A DNA stretch of 64,000 bases, taken from the NCBI GenBank assembly GCA_026724425.1, contig JAIUCV010000011.1, positions 12,297,501-12,361,500 on the forward strand, in the 5' to 3' direction. The position numbers were made by a program, and so were the translations under genes. This stretch comes from Erythrophleum ivorense. Lineage: Eukaryota; Streptophyta; Magnoliopsida; Fabales; Fabaceae. Position 1 is the stretch's first letter, and each line of letters begins with the position of its first letter. The notes beneath the pieces are model-generated. The model was not told the DNA's origin, did no database searches, and saw only the letters and a list, made by a program, of their open reading frames with translations. Positions 33,140 through 44,420 of this stretch are shown here, in pieces.

Positions 33140-35137
33140 CTAATCTTCTTTGCTTAGGTATATATGCTCAAGCCAATCCTTCATTTGTTTCCTATTCTTG
33201 AATCTAATTCTCTTCTTTAACCTCTTTGGCATTATTATACCATTATTTGTTAGTAATGCAGTAACACCCTTATCGATGATTAAACTCTTTTGTAAAGAAC
33301 AAAGGTCCATAACTTGCTTGCTTAATTTATCCACAGCTTTGTTTTCCAATTTGAATCTTTCTAGAAAATCAGATCCTTCAGTTACTAATTTAATTAGCTT
33401 AAGACAAAGCATGTAATACTGTTGTGTGCTATCAAGCCGAGGATCTTCTTCAACTTTCTTCCCTCTAACATCATATACCATACCACTTCTTGCCTCGCTT
33501 GTCCACCTTTTTAGAATAAACTATTCAGAAAGTACTTTAATGTCCATGACATTAAATACTTTTAAGGCATGGTAGCATAAGATACCAAATGACTCAAACA
33601 TCTGATAGCTACATGAAATTGATTTATTACATGGATCAAATGACATTTTATATTCTTCTTCTTGACCAAACCTAGTAATAACATAGTGAAACAGCAACCC
33701 ACTTTCATCTTTATCCTTTATACATGTAGCATGCACTAGATCAAGCTCATGCTGAAACTTATCAAAGACGAGGTGGCATAAATCTTAGAAAGCTGTCACA
33801 ACATAAATAAATTTTGACTCTTTAATCTTAATATTTTCTATCATGTTTCAAACTCACATTGTAACTCATTGTATTGTGTCCTCCATCACCCGCTCAAAGT
33901 GCTTAAAGAATTGAATGATATCGAAGTTCAGATTCATCCAACTCTTGAAGTCTGAATTCAAAGTTTCACTGATTTAGATGCTTCACATACCAAGAGTGAT
34001 AACTTTTTTCATGTGACAAGCTGTTCATTTTTCTTTTATGTTTTAAAGGGCATTCAACATGTATTTTCTTCATATTTTAATAGCACATTACTCCATGTTG
34101 CTTCAACTTGCATTTCCTTGTCACATCCATACATGCATTTCTTAAAGTCAATTAAGAAATTGAATCCATCTTTCATCAAGTTTCCAAGTTGCTTAAGCCC
34201 ATTTTTCATTAAGTGCCATATGCATAATTCATGTGCAATTTCTGGCATCACCTCACTTAGAGCTTTTGTCATTGTCTGGTCTTGATTTATGAAAATGGTA
34301 AGGAGCCTTTTCTTTCTGTGCACCTTCAAAAAAGTTTCAAAAAGCCATTTAAATGAATTAGTTGTTTTATCATACAACAAGGTTAACCTAAAAATCATTA
34401 CTTCTCTATAATGCTTGAATCTAGAAAATAAGGCAAGTGGTCTATTTCTTTTATTAGTACAATGTGTGGTATCAAGAGATACTACATTTCCCAAATAACT
34501 GTAGTTGATTGACATTCTTGTATTAGCTTAAAAGACATTCATGTCCATTTGATAAGTATAGAAAAATGATGGATTTTCTAACAATTGTCATTGGAAGTAT
34601 TGCAAGAAAGCCTCTAATTCCCTATAAACCATGCTTTTTCTATCTTCTTGATCGAAGATAATTCTTGGCATCCAAGTACGTATGCCCCAGGTTAGCTCTC
34701 TCTCCTGCATGTGTACTCATTAATTCAAAAGATACTATCTGTCAGATCCTAAAATCCTCTACCAACTCAATCTTATAGACTTAAATTTCAGATATTTTTC
34801 ATTGTGATACCATGCAAGAAGTTTCTACTAGATGGAGCGGGTGATTATGTTCCTCAACAAAGTCATGCACTTTATATTTTCTATTGACTAATTGAACTCC
34901 TATTCTTACCAAACAATTGGTCCTAGTCTCAAGCCAAGGATTCTTTATTATAGAACATCTTTTGTCTTTTTGATGAACACCTTTCTTGCAATAGACATAT
35001 CTACACAAACTTATAAATCCATCTTTACTCTTGTTAAAATATTGTTTTCTTTCCTCAAACCCAGTTTTCACACCATAGTCACGCCAAAACTTCCATGCTA
35101 CCTCTAATGTATTTCCATCCTTAGTTTTGGCTTCCAC
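33140..35137 (-). pseudogene. FAR1/FHY3-like or Mutator (MULE) transposase gene, broken
   Basis: In order on the minus strand: a FAR1 DNA-binding domain (34,799-35,137; WRDYGVKTGFEERKQYF ... WLETRTNCLVRIGV ... VHDFVEEHNHPL); the MULE transposase core (34,054-34,515; GNVVSLDTTHCTNKRNRPLA ... FLKVHRKKRLLTIFINQDQ ... HELCIWHLMKN, with the catalytic-region DTT, a QD and the C-x2-H tract); a SWIM-type finger (33,521-33,736; CSYQMFESFGILCYHAL, where CSC is usual so one zinc Cys is Tyr); and a C-terminal tail (33,140-33,481). A TAG at 33,521-33,523 interrupts an otherwise continuous frame into FILKRWTSEARSG. The gaps at 34,516-34,798 and 33,737-34,053 hold frameshifts or stops. It is either a dead FAR1-related gene or a dead MULE; no long terminal repeats were identified. 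Confidence 0.88.
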
Positions 35138-36900
35138 TTAACTTCTATGACAGGTTCCATCATTAATTACAAGAGACTAGGCACAAATCAAAATGGTACC
35201 TTAGAAAAAATGTTACTATATATGTTATAAATAAAAAAAATTAAGTTACAAATAAAAAGCACATGTTAGTAGGATTATATTATTTAATCATTTTAAAATT
35301 GGTAAGACCAAATATTTGATGAATTCGAAACATAAATATGAAAACACAATAAAGCATGTTATGTTATCAACTTATTCAAATAGTATAATATATCTTTTTA
35401 ATACCAAGATGGGAAGGTTAAGATAAAGACTAAGTTGATGATTTAGAATGCACACAACTCCCAAATTATTTTTCAATAATGACAAAGGGCACACAATTCT
35501 TGAACTATTTTTTTACAGAAGGAATTTTAATAGAGTGTATACCAAACTATTAATAAGTAGTTCTATAATCAGGCTTTAGAATACATATTCGATTATTTTA
35601 TATTGCATAACTAACAACTAAAATTTGCTAAAAACAAATTCTCATTAAAATGAATATAAGTTGTAATCAAAATTTTATATACTATATTTTCAAATTTTGA
35701 GCAATAAACAAATTCCTTGGATAATTTTATATACTCGATTCGCCAATTCTGAGCAATAAACAAATGCTTTGAATAGTTTTTTCTTTCTATTTCAAAGAAA
35801 CAAAACCACCGTAGGAGAACCTTCATCTTTGACTTTCTATCACTCATATTTCAAACTCTACACTCATACCCATCTTTTCCATTGATATGGCTTCTCCCAC
35901 TTTTTCTTCTCTTAAACACAGACCCCTCAGCTTGTAGACATCTAAGCGTGTAATAATTATTTTTCCTTACACAAACGCCACCCCCACTAGCTAAACACTA
36001 ACCGCCACGGTGAATCTTCTTCACCATCTCAAAAACAGATCTGTGTTGTGAAAAAACTGAGCTACCTACCTCAACGTGCTTACTAGTAGCTGCAGAAACA
36101 GACCAAGCCATAAAATGTTAGAACTTTTTTCTGACAACGAAGTTATAGAGATGGAGTAACATTTCTCGCCAAATATGTAATGGCACAGCAAGATGAAAGC
36201 TTGAGAACGATGTTCTGTGTCAACTCCAGCATGCAGTGTTTTGGGAAGGAGAGAGGGGGATGTGGCAGATCCTTTAGCATTCATCGCGTGAATGGCTGTG
36301 ATTTGGGACAATTTCAGGGGAAAAAAATGGAGTTGACACACTGCATTTCATTAACGTATGTGGCGGCTATTTGTTGGTTGGATGTATTGAGCGACTGATG
36401 AAGGCAAAATAAGCGCTCCGTCCCGACGTCAAGTTGAGCAAATCTAGATGAAGATTGGGAAAGGCAATATACCTCTTGACATTTTTGTTCAACCAAAGTG
36501 ACCAAATCTCGTTGCAGATCTCCACAGTATCTGACTGGAAAGTTTAAGCGAATCTCCTTTGATTGTCAATCCAAATGCAAGAGAACAGATCTAGCCTCAT
36601 TCTTTTCTCTCTTTGTCGCTTTCTCCCTCACTCCATCTCGTGCGTCTCTCTCCTATTCTGTTTTTTTTCCCCCTTGATCTCTCTCAATCCCAGCATCTCT
36701 TTCTCTTTACTTCAGCCTTGAATCCGTCGTTCTGCTCTATCCAATGCCTGGTATGAAGGAAGATTTTCCTCTCTTTTCGCGCTTGAGTCGCGTCACTCTG
36801 AAGAAGGAGAAAATCTTCTGCATTTTGAGCTAGGGGCTTCAGGGTTTTCCTTCTCGGCTTCTCATCATCTTCGATTCAGTGTTTTCCTTAAGTTATGTTT
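35138..36900. other. Non-coding flank of the FAR1/MULE pseudogene
   Basis: 35,138-35,860 is AT-rich without a gene. 35,870-36,880 has higher GC content and CT-rich runs and could be the promoter or 5' region of the broken gene or of a lost neighbour. The small frames in both directions (36,066-36,505) have no recognisable motif. Confidence 0.45.
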
Positions 36901-36909
36901 GGTTCACTG

Positions 36910-37003
36910 AGGGGAGGGGAGGGATTTTAATGGAGGGGAGGGGAAGGGCGGGAGGGATTTTAATGAAGAAGAGGGGAGGGGAAGGGCGGGAGGGATTTTA
37001 ATG
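36910..37003. repeat. G-rich tandem repeat (33-bp units)
   Basis: Two near-identical 33-bp units (36,933-36,965 and 36,971-37,003) and one partial unit before them. Each has runs GGGG-A-GGGG-AA-GGG-C-GGG-A-GGG followed by ATTTTAATG. Such TTTGGTTC...GGGGAGGGG ends are also seen on some plant MITEs. The G runs could form a quadruplex. Confidence 0.85.
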
Positions 37004-37569
37004 ATATATTGGTCAAGCTTTCCTAATGAATGCTACTAACTGTGACTTCATTTTTCTGGGTTACAACGAAAAAATGGTACAAGCACACCTTCATTTCTTT
37101 CTACTACAATGGATGCCACTGTTTTAGGCTACTTACCGCCTAGGAACATCATTGGCACCTTGTCACTCTACAAACCGTGAAATGCTATTACATTGCTCAT
37201 TGCACTTGAAGATATCATCATATCTTGCTTGTTTAAAATTTAATTATAGTCTTTGTTGCGATCTGCTTGTGAATCAATTTTTGTTTGAATAAATAGATTA
37301 TTCATGTTTTTATCCTATTCTTTTTCCATCAATTTGGCAGGGATTCGATATAGGACTATACTCTTTTTTCACATGAAGAAAAGAATTCAATAGAAGGTTG
37401 AGTTCCAAATCTAATAAAAATAAATAAGCACTTCACAAATTTATACTTATCGCTTCATCTACTAATTATAGAATCAATAGTAATATATATATATTTGAAA
37501 GAGCAAAGAAAAAAAGTTAAAAAAAAAGAGATATTCGAAGAAAGAATATATTTTGTAAATATATTATGG
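37004..37569. other. No gene recognised
   Basis: AT-rich sequence with a short TA-rich tract near 37,480-37,492. Nothing else could be assigned. Confidence 0.5.
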
Positions 37570-37968
37570 CCTAAAAATGGAGAGAAAACATAGAGTGCTA
37601 CTCCATAATTGCTGTTGTTGAATCCTTGTCACAATGAAAAATTTATAGTTCCGAATACTGTCTTCTTGGAAGTAATGTCTTTGACATTGTAAGGCTTTTT
37701 CAGCTTTGGAATGACATACTCATTGGATAGAAACATGCCCTTTGTTCTCCCCTCCATTGCGATCATTAACCAAGCCACTTCCATATAAACTACCATGACA
37801 TTCACAAACATTAATATCTAGCTTCATTCTTAATGCTTGTGTAACGGAGACTTGCAAGAAGTCTGGTAAAGGCCTTTTGAAAGTTGCTTGTTCTGACAAA
37901 ATTTGCCCAATATTAATCTTAAACTTTTGCATGCAAAATCTTCCAACATCATCAACAGAACTGCACAA
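37570..37968 (-). pseudogene. Fragment of an unidentified gene, copy B
   Basis: After a T-rich tract and an acceptor-like TTTGTGCAG, the minus strand opens with SSVDDVGRFCMQKFKINIGQ and runs about 80 codons to 37,720. Another frame then continues (EYVIPKLKKPYNVKDIT, KKTVFGTINFSL), then a TGA, then QGFNN-YGVALYV. The last part aligns with an open 52-residue end at 60,202-60,360, where the TGA is TGG. So three fragments of one coding sequence occur in the window. I do not recognise the family. A frameshift near 37,750 and the stop make this copy a pseudogene. Confidence 0.65.
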
Positions 37969-38488
37969 ACCGTGACAGTAAAAAAAAAAAAATCAATCAC
38001 CAGTCTTCACTTGAAAATGTAAGATTTTGATTTGAAAATATCTTTTGACATAACATTATAATATAAAATAAAATTTCAATACAAAATAGTTGGGTCAATA
38101 TTTTATTTATACTTCAAATCCAATCAACATTTGTATGAACGTGTTAAAAATTTGTAATGCTCACATATAACTCAATGCCATCCAAGGAAATGTATTAGGA
38201 ATCTAATTTGAGTGATGTTCTCAAAGTCTCAAGTCCGATTCTTTTGACAAGACTCCCAGACTTGTTATCATTTTGAGTGATATTAATGGAAGGGCACTTG
38301 TTTAATGGCAAAACATTAATGGGATTTGCAGCTGTGACATTGTGGCAAGATTCAACTAGGTAAATGGCAATCAATTAGTTGAGTGGAGTACTTCTACTCA
38401 AGACACAGTACCGCAGTCAAACAACACCAGTGATTAAAAGAAGAACGACAATCAGAGAAAAAAAACCACCAGCTCATACATACATATA

Positions 38489-38533
<45 letters not shown>

Positions 38534-40175
38534 GCTGGGAATTCTGTGTCCTACTAGCCTCCGGTTCCCGAAATCAATATTCCTGAAATCTGAGATTGAC
38601 TGTTGACTCTTGTATCCATTTAGGTTGGTTTTCTTTCCCTGTTGCTGCTAAAGTAACTTTTTTTTTATATATATTTTAAATCATCAGCAAGAGTAAACGA
38701 TTGCTTTCATATATTTGGCGCATGTGTTTTCATGTTTACCTTATAATTTTTAAATGGCAGTCTATGGATACAAAAGCTAGCAGAGCCAAACAGGATTGTT
38801 ACTAATAGATCAACATCAGCGTACAGAGAGAGGAAAAGGGAAAACAAAAAGAGGCTTGTGCCTCTTCTGGTTGAGAGCCCATAGATCAAATCTTAATCAG
38901 CTTGTTTGCATCAACAAGGAAAAGAAATCCTAGTCCTCTCGCCTAATACTGGGTAAGATCATTGGGTCCAAACTGGAAGAACGGATAATGGAATTTTCTA
39001 GAGAAAATTATTATGTTAGTCTCTAAAATTTAATCTCAATTTAGTACTTGAAAGTTTATTACTATCAATTTAGTCCTATTATAATCAATTTTGTCATAAC
39101 CAAAAAGTTTATTGGTATTTAGTCCTTAAAAGATTTTCAGGAAATCAACTTCTCAAATGATGTACTTTTTAAACGAAATGGATAATAATAAACATTTAAA
39201 GAGTGATGATGAGGGTACTTCTAACGGACCAAAATGATAATTTTATTCATTTTTTTAAAATACTAAATACTAAATGATTAATACAATTCAACGCCACATT
39301 AAAAGGTAAGCATAAAAAAATATTAAATTTTATCTACCAAAGCAATTGTCCGTACCTGGCTAGCTATTCTTCAAGAATGTCCATCCAGTCATCGTACTCT
39401 GTATTTGGATAGTAGGCTGGAATTTAGGGAGCGATTGTAAATTGTTACAACCTGTGGTTTCCAAGCGAGTGAGAGAATGACAAATCATTATTCCTTTTTT
39501 GTATACGAAATGCAGTTCTGGTGAGTCGAATATATACAGACTGCAATCTGGGAAATGTGATAGCATACTCGAGAAGGTTGCCTTCATCAAGAAGTTGTTC
39601 ATCGTCCTGCTTTCTGCGTCTTATTGAAATTATTTCCTTCATCAACTGACCATCTTTAACACTAATCATCTCGAGGTTTCGGAGTTGCGCTGATAACTCC
39701 GGCGTCAATAGCTTCTTCATGGCGTTGCATCTGTCAACACAGAGATATTTGAGATGACAAAATGGGGTAATTGGAGGCAAGGATAGCGTACGTAGTAGTA
39801 GCCCCGGCAACCTTGGCAGTGCTGCTGATACTAGACTACAGATGGTAAGGCCTTCCAAGCGTTTCAAATTCATGAGCATTAGACTGCCAACAAGGTGTAG
39901 AGAGCGGCAAAAGCGGCAACCAGGCCTCGTACAAAACAAGAAACTTAGACTATCGCACAGGGTAATGTCACATGATTCGATTTCACAAATTCCAATATTT
40001 TAATAAAAATATAAAAAATCACATAAGCATCTCCATCGCCGCCCCCAGTTATACTTGGTTATTATCAGCTTTTTCACGTCTTGTGGGAGCTCGATGTCCG
40101 GACATTCCGATCCTGAACCAACAAGCTTTAAGACTTTTTCCCCAGTCCCTTAAGTAGTTCATATTTGTAATAACT
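37930..40175. repeat. Segmental duplication, copy B
   Basis: Direct-orientation copy of 12,672-15,078. The unidentified gene fragment, non-coding DNA (37,970-39,359) and the 3' part of an LRR exon follow in the same order. It carries TG/TA dinucleotide runs at 38,486-38,530 that copy A lacks. Homology stops at about 40,160-40,175. Confidence 0.85.
39360..40158 (-). pseudogene. Truncated NLR: C-terminal LRR fragment only
   Basis: Matches the last ~260 codons of the intact NLR exon. It reads KKLIITKYN, then YFY-stop-NIGIC (TAA near 40,000, where the intact copy has GAA), then FCTRPGCRFCRSLHLVG, the PPITPFCHLKYL repeat and TPELSAQLRNLEMI. A frameshift near 39,525-39,540 moves the end (SPELHFVYKKGIMI ... 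FLKNS) to another frame. NB-ARC and the N-terminus are absent: the sequence diverges at about 40,160. A remnant, not a functional receptor. Confidence 0.92.
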
Positions 40176-43100
40176 CAAATGTGAATTTGGTAAGATAATA
40201 AAATTGAGATAAATTAAAAATAATTAAAATTAAAGATGTTGATGAACCTTCCATTTTTTTTAGCCGCCCAAAGGATATTATTCTGCTAAAGTTATTTCCT
40301 TTCCCATCAATATGTATCATACCTAGATTATAGGGGTATGGAACTTATACTTATAATTTCCTTTAAGTCTTCTCCTTCACCAGAGCACGTGTCTCCCTCA
40401 AAAAAAAAATTGAGACCAAAAGCTTTTTCCTTTCCCCGTACATTGATGAATGTCCTTTTTCCTGTGTGTTCAATCTTTCTATTCGAAGCATCCCCCTAAT
40501 GTCACCGTTTCCGTTCAATATCCAGCCCTCCCCTGTAAATCACGGGATGAGTGAGAGAGGATTGAGGGTGCCTTTTTTCTTTCTCTGTTCTGGTCCAACA
40601 CACATCCTCCTTTGCACGCCGGTCATCACAGATGCTCCGCCATTTGAAGCCTTGCTCTCAAGCACCAGTTGTGCATCCTTTCCTTTCCAAGGCAATAAAG
40701 GTTCTTTTCGGTTTCAATGTTTGCCTCTTACTGATATTTGAATAAATCATCCTTCTCTACCTAGGTGAAGCTTATTATTCCCTCTTCCATCACTTTGTAT
40801 TTTCGAAGCTTAGTCAACTATCTCTGATCATTTGGAGAAGCTGAATCCTTTTGCTACGCTGTTACCTCTAATTTGGTTGCTACACACCTCTCTATTTTGC
40901 TTCTCTGACTTGTTATAAATTTGCCCACTCTCACTTATGCAGAATAGGCTTCTCTTCATCGTTATAAATTTGCCCACTCTCCCTTTGAACTCAACAAGTT
41001 TTCCGCCTGAATGCAGCGTTATCATCCCAGTTCCGGCAAGGAAGAAGCGCGAAACTGTCTTGATTTGGAGGCGAGCGGATTGCCTGCTGTTCAACCGAGC
41101 AGCACCAGTTGCTGTTCAGGGAATCTGGCCGTCTGCTCCATCAACGATCATCACGTAGCCACGTCACCTGACTACCCATTTTTTTCCTTTAAAAACAGTG
41201 CTTCATCTGGGCCGTCCATTCAGGGAAATAATCTCAGCCGTCCATTTCTTCAACTTCTGGGAATCTAGTAAATGGGAATCAAGCCCGAGCAGAGAACATC
41301 TGAGTCCGCTTCAGGTTTTCATTTTCTTCGTTATTCATCTATTCTTTGCTTCTTCAGCCGTCCGTTTCTTCAATTTTTGGGAAGCTGAGAAACGGGAATG
41401 TCCCTCTTAAGCCCGAGCAGAGCAGCACATCTGAGTCTTGCTTCGTCAGCTTCAGGTTATCATTTTCTTCATTCTGCATGTATTCTTAAATCTTATTTAG
41501 TCCCAGATTAACTCTCTATTGAAAGTATTCTGCATGTATTCCTTCACTCTGCTATGCCAGCTTTATTTTGCAATTGCTTTTCTCTGTTCTTGTAATGATA
41601 GTAGCTTTTTTCTTTTTTTGCTGGATTTCAACCTGTGAATCGATATAAAAGGTTTTCCTTCTCAGTCGAATAATTGGATACTAATTTCATCTTCTTCATT
41701 CTTTTTCTATTTATTGTCTTCTAAAGCATGGGGGAAAAATGAACAGAGCTTGTGGGGGCATTAAAAACCAGTAAATTTCACATGCTAGTTAGAGTGAAAT
41801 TCTTGGGTAAATGTCAATGATGGACTAAGTTTAAGATAATATGAGTAAAACCCTATCGTTCCTGTAAAATAACTCTAGTATCAATTGGCTCCTATGAAAA
41901 TATTCAAGTGAGTAAAATATTCAAGTGACCAGCTGATCATTTCATATCTCTCGGCAAAGAACGTTCAAGACGTTCAGATGCTTCAACCTCGGCAACGTTC
42001 AAAATGCAGACACAACATTGAAATGTTGAAAATGCAAACTGGTGTAACATTCAAATGGTACAGCATTCAAAATGTTCAAATGTTGAAGCAAGCTCCCTTT
42101 GAACTCAACAAGTTTTCCGCCTGAATGCAGCGTTATCATCCCAGTTTCGGCGAGGAAGAAGCGCGAAACTGTCTTGATTTGGAAAATGGTGGATGGCTGA
42201 GATTGTTTTTCTGAATGGACGGCACAGATGAAGCACTGTTTTCCAAAGAAAAAAAAGGTAGTCAGGTGACGTGGCTACGTCCTGATCGTTGACAGAGTGG
42301 ACGACCAGATTCCCCTGAACAGCAGCTGGTGCAGCTCGGCTGAACAGCAGGCAATCTGCATGCAAGAAGGAGGGAGAGAGGGCCGAAAGAGCATGGGAGG
42401 CAGAGGAATTGAGACCGAGAAGAGTGAGGAATGGGAGAAAATTGAAAGAGGAAGAAGGAGAGAGCGAGTTTTGAGAGAGACGGAACTGAGAGAGGAAGTG
42501 ATTGAGAGAGACATAGAAGGGAGGAAGAACGAGGATGAGAAGAACTTTCTATCTTCATTTTGGGAAATCTCACTATTGTTGTCTCCCAAAAACTTCGAGT
42601 CCTTCACTGATGGATACTCAAAACATCAAAATGATGGAGTAGAAACTGAATCGCGCCATCCCCCTGTCCTGGAGTGAAGTTCGTATTGCCCTCTTACAGG
42701 TATTTTCTTGCCCATTCATTTTTTCTTTATATCTTATTGTAAATCATGCGTATCTGAAAATCCATTTAGAATTAATCATACTTGGTGGTTGACTTTTCTT
42801 ATTGCGTTATTTCGGTTCTCTGTGAAACTTAACAATGTTTCTGTTTGTATGTTTGGATTTTGGGTAAAATGTGTATGTGCTTCACTGGATGTAATTTCGG
42901 TTCCATCTAAAAAGTGTCTTGGGAGTTCTAGATATTGATCTCTGCATTGTATCTTATATGATAACGCTGACTGAATTTTGGATATCTCTCAGTTTGCGGG
43001 AGGCGAATTAAAATTCCGAGTGTGCTGTGAATTAAGCAGGAATTTTGGGTATGAGGGGAATTGAGGTGAAATCCTAAATATGTTATTTTCTATGGTTGAA

Positions 43101-43215
43101 GGAATTGTTAACAACATTCATTGTCCTTGTTGACTTTGGCCTTGCCGTTTAGCGAAATTTGAATTATACTTTGTTCACAAGCTTGACTTGGTTCCTTGCT
43201 TACTGTCAAGTCTCA
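40176..43215. repeat. Rearranged repeat region, no gene recognised
   Basis: 40,981-41,070 recurs in direct orientation at 42,095-42,184, but the adjoining 41,077-41,248 recurs inverted at 42,186-42,360. Within it, 41,236-41,355 and 41,356-41,485 are a diverged ~120-bp tandem pair, and a 20-bp segment (GTTATAAATTTGCCCACTCT) is repeated at 40,913 and 40,961. GC content is higher than in the flanks. 40,370-40,740 and 42,390-43,100 have no assignable frame. A mobile element of unknown class is likely. Confidence 0.7.
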
Positions 43216-43219
43216 AAAT

Positions 43220-44420
43220 CTGTCTCATGCACATATGCTGTGCTATCTTGCTTTCAGCATGATTTAGCCTTGAATTTTGAGGAGACTCTGTCCAAAAGTT
43301 TTTGCTGTCCTATGGCTGTTTTAAATCCTAAACCCTACACCTAAACCCTATATCCTAAAGTGCTTGTTGCTGGCCCATTTGCATAGTTAACGTGATTAAA
43401 CCTTGATTTTTAATTTATTTTGCGTCTATAATCTGTCCCACACTTGTTGTTGTCCCAAAGAAGATTTCAATGGGATTTAGTCTGGCTTTCAGCTTACTTT
43501 TAAGTGTAAAAGTCTATGTAAATGCACGCTTGCTGTCCTAGATGTGTTTAGCACGAATTTAGCTATGTTAACTTACTTTCAAATCTAAAATCTATGTAAA
43601 TGTATGTTGCTGTTCCATTGTTCTTAATCTACCTTAATCTTGTTTTTTAACTCTATTTTGTGACCAATGTTGGGTGGAAAGGATGCTTGCTGTCCTAGTG
43701 ACTTTTTCTAACATGACTCTAAGCTGGGTTACTGATTGGGAATTGCATGTAAATTCTGTTCAGAGCTTATTTGCTGCTCTAGTGATCTTAAGCATGATTG
43801 TAGTTTGGTTCGTAGCTTGAAATTGAGGGAAAATCCTATTTGTAGCTTGAAATTGAGCGAAAATCCTGTTCAGAGCCTGCATGTTGTCATAGTGACTTTT
43901 GAGCATGAGTTTTGCTTGATTTTTGGTCTGGAAATGAGTATGGATTCTGTTTAAATTTGCTGTTGTATCCCTGATGCTGTGAGCATAATCTAACCTTGCT
44001 TTTGAGCTTTTTTTGCTGCACAAATTCTGTTTGAACTTGCTGGTGTAGCCCTAATGACATTAGCATATTCTAATTCTTGTCTTGAGTATAGTTTGATGCA
44101 TGAGTTCTATTCAAGCTTTTGACATGACATGACTTTGGTTGTTAATTTAATTCATGACAAGTCATGGGATGACATATGTGCTGTTATCTTAATAATATGA
44201 GACACAAATTTATTTTGCTCTTGAATTTGATTGTAAGCTCTAGGTCAATTAACTTTCTCAAGGTTGTTCAGCATGATTTAACTTTGTTTTCTAACTTAAT
44301 TTTGGATCCAAATACTATATTTAATTCTACTTGCTGTTCCAAAGTTGTTTGGCATAATTTAATCCTGCTTGCTATTGCAAAATTCATTGTTCTGTGGGTC
44401 GATTGTATGCTAAACTTTGG
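43220..44420. repeat. Degenerate minisatellite, unit about 80 bp
   Basis: The motif CTTGCTGTCCTAG (with variants such as TTTGCTGCTCTAG, CATGTTGTCATAG, CTTGCTGGTGTAG) recurs at about 43,447, 43,529, 43,605, 43,685, 43,770, 43,880, 43,956, 44,036 and again to 44,330, followed each time by TAGCATGATTTA- and CTTAATTTTG-like text. Spacings are 77-84 bp, except 110 bp where an internal TAGCTTGAAATTGAG segment is doubled. About a dozen units are diverged by substitutions. The small frames across it are incidental. Confidence 0.82.

Noticed and set aside
42297..42677. 126-codon plus-strand frame rich in Glu and Arg
   Set aside because: Low-complexity GA-rich sequence; it overlaps the inverted duplication boundary and has no counterpart frame in the other arm.
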